Program-made: the position numbers and the translations under genes
The notes under the pieces: model-generated
What the model saw: only the letters and a program-made list of their open reading frames with translations
What the model was told of the DNA's origin: nothing
Database searches by the model: none
In this document: piece after piece, positions 45,680 to 54,226 of the stretch
How the letters are laid out: each line of letters starts with the position of its first letter
How positions within the stretch are numbered: position 1 is the first letter of the stretch
DNA from: Flavobacteriales bacterium UBA852
GTDB lineage: Bacteria; Bacteroidota; Bacteroidia; Flavobacteriales_E; Vicingaceae
NCBI GenBank assembly: GCA_002295925.1
Contig: DBGO01000010.1
Coordinates: 124,001 to 188,000 of the forward strand
DNA length: 64,000 nucleotides
Reading direction: 5' to 3'

Positions 45680-46603
45680 TTACTGTTTTTGTTTGGTTAA
45701 ATAAATTTTGGTTCCGGGCTGTGGCTCGGTACCAATAAACATGTGATTGTATTTGTATAATTTTTTTAGTTTTACTCCGTAAAGTTGTGAAATATCGTGC
45801 ATAGTTTCACCTTTTTTCACAATATGTACTTTTTCGGGGGCTTTGTTTCTTTTTGGTTGCAGATAAATAATATCTCCGGGTTTTAAGGGGTCATTTTCAT
45901 TTAAGTCATTATATTTATAAATTTGCCAAAGCGATAATTCAAAATCTTTTGCTATTTTAAAGTAAGTATCGCCCGGTTTTACAATTATGTACTTAATGCG
46001 ATTATGCATTTTAACCAAACGATTTTCTCGTTTTTGAACAGCCACATCTTTGGCGTGATGGTCTTTGGCTAAATTTCGAGGAGGTACTTTCGATAATTTA
46101 TCGTAACGGTAAAGTTCGTATTTTTCGATGATATAAATAAGTAAATCGGCATATTTCGGGTTGGTGGCGTATCCGGCTTTTTTCAAACCCTTTGCCCACG
46201 CCTTGTAATCGGTGGTTTTATAATCAAATAAAAAAGCATAGCGCTTTCTGTTTGCCAAAAATTCGCTATGGTCGTAAAAGCTCTCATACACCGATTTATA
46301 CTTTCTGAAACACTCGTTTTTTTCATCATCATCCATTATAAATGTTTCGCCATCCCACGTGGTATGACATTTTATTCCAAAATGATTATTAGCATATTGT
46401 GCTAAAGGGCTGTTTCCGTTCCCAGACTCCAATATTGCTTGCGCAAGCGTAATACTTGCCGGTATGCCGGTTCGTAACATCTCTTTTATAGCCAAGTCTT
46501 TATAGGTTTCTATATATTCTTGACGTGTCATTTTACGACCTGCCGGCTGGGCATTTGCCCAAACAAAAGAAAGTACCGTTATTATAAAAATCAGTTTACG
46601 CAT
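45680..46603 (-). CDS. Exported peptidoglycan glucosaminidase with two LysM domains
   Basis: A 307-residue cell-wall hydrolase. A signal peptide (residues 1-18) is followed by a glucosaminidase (FlgJ C-terminal-like) domain at about 25-165 with ASITLAQAILESGNGNSPLA (catalytic Glu) and NNHFGIKCHTTWDG. Two LysM repeats follow, about 208-252 (IIVKPGDTYFKIAKDFELSL) and 259-303 (HIVKKGETMHDISQLYGVKL), which bind the glycan chains. It probably trims peptidoglycan during growth or division. It lies in a minus-strand run with the PLP deaminase gene upstream and RNase R downstream. Confidence 0.92.
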   Translation of the reverse strand: MRKLIFIITVLSFVWANAQPAGRKMTRQEYIETYKDLAIKEMLRTGIPASITLAQAILESGNGNSPLAQYANNHFGIKCHTTWDGETFIMDDDEKNECFRKYKSVYESFYDHSEFLANRKRYAFLFDYKTTDYKAWAKGLKKAGYATNPKYADLLIYIIEKYELYRYDKLSKVPPRNLAKDHHAKDVAVQKRENRLVKMHNRIKYIIVKPGDTYFKIAKDFELSLWQIYKYNDLNENDPLKPGDIIYLQPKRNKAPEKVHIVKKGETMHDISQLYGVKLKKLYKYNHMFIGTEPQPGTKIYLTKQKQ

Positions 46604-46682
46604 AAATACAAGTTACACATTTTACTCAAAATTAACAAGTATCCGGGTTACATTGCAACACAACTTGCCATGTTTTTAACAA

Positions 46683-47603
46683 TCAACATTTCAAATCAAT
46701 TTGTTTTTGAACTTTCAGCCCCTCGTTGCCTTGCAAACCACCGGTATGAACAAACAATATTTTATCGGATGGCGAAAAATATTTTTTATCAATCAAATCA
46801 AACAAACCGCAAAGGGCTTTTGTTGTGTATATCAAATCTAACGGAATATTTGTTTTTTCGAAAAAATTATTGGCAAAGGCAATTAAATCATTATTTATTT
46901 TGGCATATCCGCCAAAGTGATAATTGTAGTAAAATTGAATGGAATTATCCAAATCAACATCGGTTAATTGTTTTATCTCATCGGGCATCCAATTTGCACC
47001 TTTTAATACCGGTATAGAAATTAGTTTTTGATTTTTTTGCTTCGCAAGATACAACCCTGCAGTTGTTCCTCCGGTACCGGATGCCAACACGATATAATCA
47101 AAACCGACAGTATCGTCAGAGAGCATTTCTTGCACGCCTTTTAATGCCAATTGATTACTTCCTCCTTCGGGCACAAGGTGAAATGCTCCAAATTTACTTT
47201 TTAGAGTTGTCAATACTTCTTCCGCATACTTGTTTCTGTATGCCGTACGCGATAAGTAAAACAATTCCATTCCTTGATTCTTTGCTTTTTGCAAAGTTGA
47301 ATTGAGAGGCAAATGCTCCTCTCCTCTTATTACGCCTATGGTTTTTACACCATATTTTTCACCTGCTGCCGCTGTTGCTGCAATATGATTGGAAAATGCT
47401 CCTCCAAAAGTAAGAATGGGCAAATTTTTCTTTTTCGCCTCTGTTAAGTTGTATTTTAATTTATACCATTTGTTACCCGAAATTTGCTCGTCTGTTACAT
47501 CTGTCCTTAATATAGAAAGTTGAGGCAATTTTTCATCATATTCTTCAAAAAACAACCTTAAATCTATGGTTTGAACAGGTATTTTGGGATTGTGTAAATT
47601 CAT
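46683..47603 (-). CDS. ACC deaminase / D-cysteine desulfhydrase-family PLP enzyme
   Basis: A fold-type II PLP enzyme of 306 residues. SGNKWYKLKYNL holds the PLP lysine, and FGGAFSNHIAATAAAG gives the substrate loop with the conserved SNH. EGGSNQLALKG and ASGTGGTTAGL are phosphate-binding and catalytic segments. Family members open 1-aminocyclopropane-1-carboxylate or desulfurise D-cysteine; in bacteria outside the plant-associated groups D-cysteine desulfhydrase activity is more common. The ATG at 47603 is preferred to the adjacent TTG at 47606. It is divergent from a PLP decarboxylase gene. Confidence 0.88.
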   Translation of the reverse strand: MNLHNPKIPVQTIDLRLFFEEYDEKLPQLSILRTDVTDEQISGNKWYKLKYNLTEAKKKNLPILTFGGAFSNHIAATAAAGEKYGVKTIGVIRGEEHLPLNSTLQKAKNQGMELFYLSRTAYRNKYAEEVLTTLKSKFGAFHLVPEGGSNQLALKGVQEMLSDDTVGFDYIVLASGTGGTTAGLYLAKQKNQKLISIPVLKGANWMPDEIKQLTDVDLDNSIQFYYNYHFGGYAKINNDLIAFANNFFEKTNIPLDLIYTTKALCGLFDLIDKKYFSPSDKILFVHTGGLQGNEGLKVQKQIDLKC

Positions 47604-47675
47604 CAATCAAACTTACCAAAAAAACATAGTAAAATACATAGCGGATTGCCTACCTTTGTTCGAAATTTATATTCT

Positions 47676-48920
47676 ATGTATTGGAAGAAATTATCGCGCA
47701 AAGCCATAAAACAAAGAATTGATGAAGCTTTATCTGAAAATGCAAATTACCGCAAAGGCAAAGTAATGGGCGTGCCGGCTTCGTATTTAGATAATGAGTT
47801 GTTTTATGATGATGCTCCTTTTTTGGAAGATTCGCCCTTTTTAAAAACATTGGTTGCCAACCCAAACCATATTGGCGTGCATACCTTAGGCGAAGAAACC
47901 GAAGAAATTTTTAAAGGCACCCAAAAGATAGAAGCCGAATTGATAGAACTTATCTCCACGCAAATTTTCAAAGCAAAACCCAACAGTACTGACGGATATA
48001 TTGCTCCAGGCGGAACAGAAGCCAATATTGAAGCAATTTGGATTTACCGCAATTATTTTATGCAACAATTCGGTGCAAAAAATGATGAAATAGCATTGGT
48101 TTACTCGCAAGACAGTCACTATTCGATGCCCAAAGGCGCCAATCTTTTGTTGTTGGATACTTTTCCGGTTAAAGTTGATGAAGAAACCCGTAATATAAAT
48201 ATTGATGATTTTGACAATCAAATACAAAGCGCATTAAACTCAGGAAAAAAATATTTTATTTTCATTTTGAATATGGCAACCACCATGTTTGGCTCAGTAG
48301 ATGATATCGATGCTGTTTTACCGGTGATAAAAAAACATAATCTGAATTACAAAATTCACGTTGATGCGGCTTTTGGCGGATTCATCTATCCTTTTACCAA
48401 CACTGACAATAAACTCACTTTTGAACGGGAAGAAATCAGCTCATTCACGCTTGACGGGCACAAAATGTTACAAGCTCCTTACGGAACAGGGATTTTCTTA
48501 ATCAGGAAAGGCATGATGCAATATTCCATGACTAAAGAAGCGCAATATGTAATGGGCAAAGATTATACTTTGTGTGGCAGTCGCTCGGGAGCCAATGCCA
48601 TTGTAGTTTGGATGATATTAATGATTCACGGCTCTAACGGCTGGCAAGCCAAAATGGAACAATTGATTGACAAAAAAGATTGGGTTCTCGAAAAACTGGA
48701 TAAACTCGGGGTAGAATATTATCACAACCCATGTGTAAACATTGTTACGATAAAAAGTAAATACATTTCGCCTTTTTTAATGAAAAAATATTTTCTGGTT
48801 CCCGATACACACGACAATCAACCCAATTGGCACAAATTTATTGTCATGTCCCATGTATCACAAGGTGTATTGGATGAATTTATTATGGATTTTAAAGCCG
48901 AATTGCAAATGAAACAATAA
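47676..48920 (+). CDS. Group II PLP-dependent amino acid decarboxylase-like protein
   Basis: A fold-type I PLP enzyme of 414 residues. The motifs are GYIAPGGTEANIEAIW (cofactor loop), SQDSHYSMPKGANLLLLD, IHVDAAFGGFIYPF (PLP-pyridine Asp and the following Ala) and the Schiff-base lysine in FTLDGHKMLQAPYGTGIF. These mark the glutamate/tyrosine/histidine decarboxylase and sphingosine-phosphate-lyase-like group. The substrate cannot be read from the sequence. I chose the ATG at 47676; a TTG at 47646 is in frame but lies within the divergent promoter region. It stands upstream of miaE with a 64-base gap. Confidence 0.87.
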   Translation: MYWKKLSRKAIKQRIDEALSENANYRKGKVMGVPASYLDNELFYDDAPFLEDSPFLKTLVANPNHIGVHTLGEETEEIFKGTQKIEAELIELISTQIFKAKPNSTDGYIAPGGTEANIEAIWIYRNYFMQQFGAKNDEIALVYSQDSHYSMPKGANLLLLDTFPVKVDEETRNINIDDFDNQIQSALNSGKKYFIFILNMATTMFGSVDDIDAVLPVIKKHNLNYKIHVDAAFGGFIYPFTNTDNKLTFEREEISSFTLDGHKMLQAPYGTGIFLIRKGMMQYSMTKEAQYVMGKDYTLCGSRSGANAIVVWMILMIHGSNGWQAKMEQLIDKKDWVLEKLDKLGVEYYHNPCVNIVTIKSKYISPFLMKKYFLVPDTHDNQPNWHKFIVMSHVSQGVLDEFIMDFKAELQMKQ

Positions 48921-48951
48921 CACCGGACAAGCATTTATTAAAAGATATCAT

Positions 48952-48959
48952 TACTTTTG
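48952..48959 (+). promoter_or_regulatory. Putative -7 element (TACTTTTG) for miaE-pheT
   Basis: TACTTTTG lies 25 bases before the miaE ATG and matches TAnnTTTG exactly. The -33 region is not convincing. Confidence 0.4.
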
Positions 48960-48984
48960 TTTTGTTGGATTACAAAAAATTATC

Positions 48985-49575
48985 ATGTTAGGATTAAAAT
49001 TACCCACCGACCCATTTTGGGTTAAAAATGTAGTTGAAAATAATTTGGAAGATGTATTGAGTGACCATGCTTATTGCGAGCAAAAAGCGGCTTCCAATGC
49101 CATTTCCATTATGGTTAATTTTCCTGAGTATCCTGAATTGGCAAAACGAATGGCAGCACTTGCCCGGGAAGAGTTGGAACATTACGAAATGGTGGTTGAA
49201 AAAATCCAACAAAAAGGGCTTACACTTGGCCGTGAGCGTAAAGATGAATATGTAAATGAAATTCGCAAATTCATAAAACACGACGGTTCTCGAAAAGCCA
49301 TTTTAATAGAACGATTGCTTTTTGCCGCTATGATTGAAGCCCGAAGTTGTGAACGGTTTAAAGTTTTGGCTACACATATCAGCGACAATGAATTGGCTGA
49401 ATTTTACAAAGAACTGATGATTAGCGAAGCCAATCATTATACACTTTTTATAAAATGGGCAAAAGAAATTGCCAAAGACACCAACATTGATGTAGATAAA
49501 CGTTGGAAAGAATATTTAGAATACGAAGCAAGCATTATTACACAATACGGTAAAAAACAAGAAATTCACGGTTAA
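48985..49575 (+). CDS. miaE: tRNA-(ms2io6A37) hydroxylase MiaE-like
   Basis: A ferritin-like di-iron hydroxylase that would convert ms2i6A37 of tRNA to ms2io6A37. The 196-residue all-helical protein begins LPTDPFWVKNVVENNLEDVL. It holds the two iron-binding helices with acidic residues and histidines: AREELEHYEMVVEKIQQKG, AMIEARSCERFKVLA and LMISEANHYTLFIKWA. The length is typical. The pheT gene starts 12 bases later on the same strand, so both tRNA-related genes may share a transcript. Confidence 0.88.
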   Translation: MLGLKLPTDPFWVKNVVENNLEDVLSDHAYCEQKAASNAISIMVNFPEYPELAKRMAALAREELEHYEMVVEKIQQKGLTLGRERKDEYVNEIRKFIKHDGSRKAILIERLLFAAMIEARSCERFKVLATHISDNELAEFYKELMISEANHYTLFIKWAKEIAKDTNIDVDKRWKEYLEYEASIITQYGKKQEIHG

Positions 49576-49587
49576 AATTTTATTTAG

Positions 49588-51999
49588 ATGAAAATTTCAT
49601 ACAATTGGTTAAAAGAATATATAAACACCGATAAATCGCCGCAAGAGATTGCCGAAATCTTGACCAATACCGGTTTGGAAGTTGAAGGATTGGAAGAAAT
49701 AGAAACCATTAAAGGCGGTTTGAAAGGATTGGTTATAGGAAAAGTATTGGAAAAAGAAAAGCATCCCAATGCCGATAAATTAAGTTTAACCAAAGTTGAT
49801 GTGGGCGAAGGAAAAGTCCTTCCGATTATATGCGGCGCACCCAATGTAGCTGCCGGACAAACCGTTGTAGTTGCAACCGTAGGCACTATTCTGTATTCCA
49901 CCGAAGGTGAACCTTTTAAAATAAAAAAATCTAAAATTCGCGGAGAAGTATCCGAAGGGATGATTTGTGCCGAAGATGAAATTGGCTTAGGAAACAGCCA
50001 CGATGGTATAATTGTTATTGATGAAGATGTAAAACCCGGCACACCGGCAAAAGAGTATTTTCAAATAGAATCGGATTGGGTATTCGAAATCGGGTTAACG
50101 CCCAACCGTTCGGATGCTACTTCGCATTATGGTGTTGCGCGTGATTTAGCCGCATACCTGAACCAATTTTCACCAACCAAAGCGCATAAACCGGATGTCA
50201 GCAAATTTGCCATTGACAATACCGACTTAACCATACAAGTAGAAGTGGAAAACACTGAAGCTTGTCCGCGCTATTCTGCCATTACCGTTTCAAACATACA
50301 AGTAAAAGAATCGCCAGAATGGTTACAAAACAGACTGCGTTCCATCGGGTTGTCGCCTATCAATAATGTTGTAGATATTACCAACTTTGTTTTACACGAA
50401 ATAGGACAACCGTTACACGCTTTTGATGCTTCTAAAATTAAAGGAAACAAAGTCATTGTTCGCACCCCTGAAAAAGATACTAAATTCATCACCTTAGATG
50501 AAAAAGAACGCCAATTGCACGAAAATGATTTAATGATATGCAACGAATCGGACGAAATGTGTATTGCCGGTGTATTTGGCGGACTTACTTCGGGCGTTTC
50601 AAACAATACTACTTCTGTTTTTCTTGAATCGGCTTACTTTAATCCGGTTTATATCCGAAAAACAGCAAAACGACACGGCTTAAATACCGATGCCTCTTTC
50701 CGTTACGAACGGGGTGCCGACCCAAATATTACCATTTATGCGCTTAAGAGAGCAGCATTATTGATTAAAGAAATTGCCGGCGGTGAAATTTCTTCCGAAA
50801 TTATTGATGTTTACCCTAATCCCATTGCCGATACTACCATCGATTTTAATCTTTCTTACTTGTATAAAATTGCGGGAACAACAATTCCTGAAGAAACCAT
50901 TGAAAAGATTTTGCAAGGATTGGAAATTGTTATCAACTCAAAATCGGGAGATACTTGGAATATTTCTATTCCGGCTTATCGTGTAGATGTAACGCGTCCA
51001 ATAGACTTAGTGGAAGAAATATTACGCATTTACGGATACAACAAAATTGAACTTCCTGAAAAATTAAACACTTCCATCACCTATAAACAATCACCCGACA
51101 AAGATAAAATACGTAATACCATTGGTGACTTTTTATCTGCCAACGGGTTTTACGAAACACTTACTAATTCCCTGACTAAACGGGATTATTATCCCGAAGA
51201 TAATCATGTGGTAGAAATTTTAAATCCCTTGAGCAGAGAATTGAACGTAATGCGTAAAGAAATGATTTTCACCACTTTGGAAACTATTCTTCACAATATA
51301 AACAATGGAAATAAAAATGTAAAAGTATATGATTTTGGAAAAGTATATGCCAAATACAATACTTATGAAGAGCAAGAAAAGTTAGCCCTTGCCGTAACCG
51401 GAAAATGGTTCAACGAAAGCTGGTTAACTCCCGATGACAAATCAACAGTTTTTCATTTAAAAGGAATAACAGAAGCACTGTTTCAAAAGTTAGGATTAAA
51501 CAAGTTAAAAGTAAAAACAACAGAAGTTTTCGACAATTATTTGGCAACAGGCATTGAAGTCACTTTCAATAAGCATAAAATAGCCAAAACCGGAATTATA
51601 CATCCTCAATTAAACAAACAATTTGATATTGACCAAGAAGTTTTTTATTCCGAAATAAATTTAGATAAACTGTATGAGCTGACCCAATTAACAAAAACAG
51701 TTTATACTCCGGTAGTTAAATTCCCTGCCGTTCGTCGGGATTTAGCTTTATTATTGGATAAACCGATAAATTATGCTCAAATTGTAAAAGAAGTAAAGCA
51801 GCTTAACATACAAGACTTGAAAGAAATAAATTTATTTGATGTTTATGAAGGGAAAAATCTTCCGGAAGGTAAAAAATCTTATGGCATAAGTTTTATTTTT
51901 CAGAATAAAGAAAAAACCTTAACCGATAAACAAGTAGATATTTTTATGAATAAAATTATAGAGCGATTAACTCAAAAGCTCAAAGCCGAATTAAGATAA
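49588..51999 (+). CDS. pheT: Phenylalanine-tRNA ligase beta subunit
   Basis: PheT is the large subunit of the (alpha-beta)2 PheRS. The 803-residue product has an N-terminal domain (NWLKEYINTDKSPQEIAEIL), the EMAP/tRNA-binding OB domain (about residues 40-150, HPNADKLSLTKVDVGEG), and B3/B4 editing domains (TPNRSDATSHYGVARDLAAY, NNVVDITNFVLHEIGQPLHA). The B5 DNA-binding-like fold follows (about 400-470), then the inactive synthetase core and a C-terminal anticodon-binding FDX-ACB domain (about 710-803, VVKFPAVRRDLALLLDK). The alpha subunit is not in the window. A bidirectional terminator follows. Confidence 0.96.
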   Translation: MKISYNWLKEYINTDKSPQEIAEILTNTGLEVEGLEEIETIKGGLKGLVIGKVLEKEKHPNADKLSLTKVDVGEGKVLPIICGAPNVAAGQTVVVATVGTILYSTEGEPFKIKKSKIRGEVSEGMICAEDEIGLGNSHDGIIVIDEDVKPGTPAKEYFQIESDWVFEIGLTPNRSDATSHYGVARDLAAYLNQFSPTKAHKPDVSKFAIDNTDLTIQVEVENTEACPRYSAITVSNIQVKESPEWLQNRLRSIGLSPINNVVDITNFVLHEIGQPLHAFDASKIKGNKVIVRTPEKDTKFITLDEKERQLHENDLMICNESDEMCIAGVFGGLTSGVSNNTTSVFLESAYFNPVYIRKTAKRHGLNTDASFRYERGADPNITIYALKRAALLIKEIAGGEISSEIIDVYPNPIADTTIDFNLSYLYKIAGTTIPEETIEKILQGLEIVINSKSGDTWNISIPAYRVDVTRPIDLVEEILRIYGYNKIELPEKLNTSITYKQSPDKDKIRNTIGDFLSANGFYETLTNSLTKRDYYPEDNHVVEILNPLSRELNVMRKEMIFTTLETILHNINNGNKNVKVYDFGKVYAKYNTYEEQEKLALAVTGKWFNESWLTPDDKSTVFHLKGITEALFQKLGLNKLKVKTTEVFDNYLATGIEVTFNKHKIAKTGIIHPQLNKQFDIDQEVFYSEINLDKLYELTQLTKTVYTPVVKFPAVRRDLALLLDKPINYAQIVKEVKQLNIQDLKEINLFDVYEGKNLPEGKKSYGISFIFQNKEKTLTDKQVDIFMNKIIERLTQKLKAELR

Positions 52000-52017
52000 C
52001 AACTAACAAATAACACC

Positions 52018-52049
52018 AAAAAAGCTCATCGAAATCGATAAGCTTTTTT
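52018..52049. terminator. Bidirectional terminator between pheT and the fibre operon
   Basis: An A-run plus GCT-ATCG pairs with CGAT-AGC plus a T-run around a 4-base loop, with one mismatch. It starts about 18 bases past the pheT stop and lies about 22 bases past the stop of the convergent T9SS type B gene. A/T runs on both sides let it serve both strands. Confidence 0.85.
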
Positions 52050-52071
52050 ATATTTTAAATTGTATTGGCAT

Positions 52072-53928
52072 TTATCTGACAATCGTAACACTGCCCTTCA
52101 ATTCATACTCTTTTCCATCTATTCCGGTAGCTTTTATTATATAATAATACGTACCGTCAGGAACTTCTTTACCTGAAGACGTTCTTCCGTCCCAGTAACT
52201 TTTTTCATTTTCCAGTTGGAAAATCATTTCGCCCCATCTGTTCCAAATTGTTCCGGTAAGCGATGTTAAATTATCCGACTCAACTCGGAAAACATCATTC
52301 ACACCATCATTATTAGGTGTAAAGATATTTGGCACAACTAATACCGATTCACCAATTACTTCAATTGTAACTGTATCTGTTGCTGTACAGAACCCTTCGG
52401 TAACGGTTAATGTTACCAAATAATTACCTAAAGAATCGTAAGTATGCGAAACCGAGGCACCATTATCAGTTGTTCCGTCTCCCAAATCCCAGTTATAAGT
52501 ATAATTTGGATTTGTAGTCGTAGAAAAATCTACATCAAGCGGAATAATTCCGGATGTTGGCGAAGCATTTATCGATGCTATAGGATTATAAACGGTTACC
52601 GTTACACTATCCATTTGATTACTACATCCATTACTCTTTGATTGATAGTAATAAGTAAACACTCCTCCTGATGTAATGGAAGGCGTAAACGAATTTCCGG
52701 TAAAAATCAAATTATTACCTTGTGCATCACTGTACCAGTATAATGTATCAGTAGTAGATGAGGAATAATTAACAGGCAAACCTGAAAAACATAACGTTGT
52801 ATCGGTAAATGATACTTGTTGTGGAACAGGATTCACGGTTACAGTTGTAATAATAATACTGTCACATCCGTTAACTGTTGACAAGGTATCGAAATATGTA
52901 CCGGCATTACTTTGATATCCTCCACCGACTAACACACTATCACCTTGACATATAGCAACATTTGCTTGACTTGTAGCCACAGGATATATTGTTATCTCAA
53001 AAGAATCTACTTTTTGAGGACATGTGTTTGTAGCTGCAACTGTATTATAAATCATATAAGTACCTGCAGAACTGTTTGTTAAATCAATTTGTCCTGTATT
53101 AGGGTCAAGACTCACATTACTGCTTGATGAACTAAACACACCCGCTGCACTTCCGGGTAAAATGGTCGGCAATATTGTTGTAGTATCGTTTTCACAAAAT
53201 GGCGAATTATAGGTAAACTCAGCATCCGTACAATTGGGAACTATAGTAAGAATCCAAGGTGAAAAAGTGGACTGATTAGGAATAGGACCTACTGTTCCCA
53301 CTCCGCTTGTAACACCTAAATTACCTGGGCCTGCTTGAGGATCCCATGAGGTACCATTCCAATGTTGTGCTTTTACCGTATCATTTGGAAAAGCGGTTGT
53401 ATTTTCACTTCCCAAATAAGAAAATGTTAAGTCAGCAGTTACAGTATTGGACGAAGTAATATCCCAAAAGCGGTCAATAGCTGCTACCACAGAATCGGCA
53501 AATCCAGTCATTTGTGTTACAGGTCCAACATTTGTTGCTGCAGCATGCGGCATATTTTGTGGATTTGTTCCCCAAGTAGAAATGGTTATGTCATTATTGG
53601 TGTTTACAGTTTTATTAAAAGTAAAAGGGATATAGTCTGCTGCATTGTTAGATACACCAAAAGGAAAAACATAATTACCCGTATTGGTTCCGGTAACCCA
53701 TTTCACGTAATGGTATTGATTTTCAGTAGCAATATGCCCTGAAACTCTTACTATACCTGCCGTATCCGGTTGATTTACCACCAAATATACAGGTGTTCCT
53801 GCAGAACCACCATTCATAATAGTATAAGCACCATTTAGAATAAGTGTATTGTTTTGGCCATAACTGTTTAAAAACAGCAGTAAACTAAATACAGGCAATG
53901 TTTTAATTATTAAATATTTAATATTCAT
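52072..53928 (-). CDS. Secreted protein with PKD-like domain and T9SS type B (gliding-motility-associated) C-terminus
   Basis: About 618 residues. A signal peptide (MNIKYLIIKTLPVFSLLLFL onward, ending at SYGQ) precedes an ectodomain of Thr/Ser/Asn-rich beta repeats. A PKD-type domain with YNWDLGDGTTDNGASVSHTY follows near residues 480-540. The last 85 residues are a classic type B sorting domain: VVPNIFTPNNDGVNDVF, WNRWGEMIFQ, YWDGRTSSGKEVPDGTYYY and ELKGSVTIVR. It is therefore exported by the T9SS and probably attached at the surface. I chose the ATG at 53928; the upstream in-frame ATG at 53958 adds a polar tail before the signal. It closes a five-gene operon with the collagen-like genes. 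Confidence 0.88.
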   Translation of the reverse strand: MNIKYLIIKTLPVFSLLLFLNSYGQNNTLILNGAYTIMNGGSAGTPVYLVVNQPDTAGIVRVSGHIATENQYHYVKWVTGTNTGNYVFPFGVSNNAADYIPFTFNKTVNTNNDITISTWGTNPQNMPHAAATNVGPVTQMTGFADSVVAAIDRFWDITSSNTVTADLTFSYLGSENTTAFPNDTVKAQHWNGTSWDPQAGPGNLGVTSGVGTVGPIPNQSTFSPWILTIVPNCTDAEFTYNSPFCENDTTTILPTILPGSAAGVFSSSSSNVSLDPNTGQIDLTNSSAGTYMIYNTVAATNTCPQKVDSFEITIYPVATSQANVAICQGDSVLVGGGYQSNAGTYFDTLSTVNGCDSIIITTVTVNPVPQQVSFTDTTLCFSGLPVNYSSSTTDTLYWYSDAQGNNLIFTGNSFTPSITSGGVFTYYYQSKSNGCSNQMDSVTVTVYNPIASINASPTSGIIPLDVDFSTTTNPNYTYNWDLGDGTTDNGASVSHTYDSLGNYLVTLTVTEGFCTATDTVTIEVIGESVLVVPNIFTPNNDGVNDVFRVESDNLTSLTGTIWNRWGEMIFQLENEKSYWDGRTSSGKEVPDGTYYYIIKATGIDGKEYELKGSVTIVR

Positions 53929-53950
53929 GATAACAAATTTTTTATTGTTA

Positions 53951-54214
53951 TTATTCATTTTCTTTTTTATCTGTATTAGATAAAAAAGGTAATAACCTTG
54001 TTTTTGAATTCTTATTAATATCAGAAGATTTCTCTGATATTAAAAGTTTTGATTTATTTAAATTCTTATCATTTAAATTATTTTTAGTATCACTTTCTGT
54101 TTTTCCAGAAACAGCTAATTTTGGTTCTTTGGCATCTGTACTTTTTGTTTGCGAATACGAACAAAATGAAACAAAAAGCAAACTAAGGAATGTTATTATT
54201 TTAAAAAACTTCAT
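53951..54214 (-). CDS. Small exported Lys/Ser/Asn-rich protein, unknown function
   Basis: An 87-residue protein with a signal peptide (about residues 1-22, ending SYSQ). The mature chain is short, hydrophilic and of low complexity (many Lys, Ser, Asn, Asp), so probably disordered. No domain is recognised. It lies 12 bases after the shorter collagen-like gene and 22 bases before the T9SS type B gene, mirroring the 117-residue small gene that follows the longer collagen-like gene. The repeated arrangement suggests that the small proteins accompany the fibres. Confidence 0.6.
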   Translation of the reverse strand: MKFFKIITFLSLLFVSFCSYSQTKSTDAKEPKLAVSGKTESDTKNNLNDKNLNKSKLLISEKSSDINKNSKTRLLPFLSNTDKKENE

Positions 54215-54226
54215 ATTATATTTCTT

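Noticed and set aside
46520..47017. Plus-strand ORF of 165 codons across the glucosaminidase/PLP-enzyme junction
   Set aside because: It overlaps two minus-strand genes with clear domain motifs and has no recognisable features of its own.
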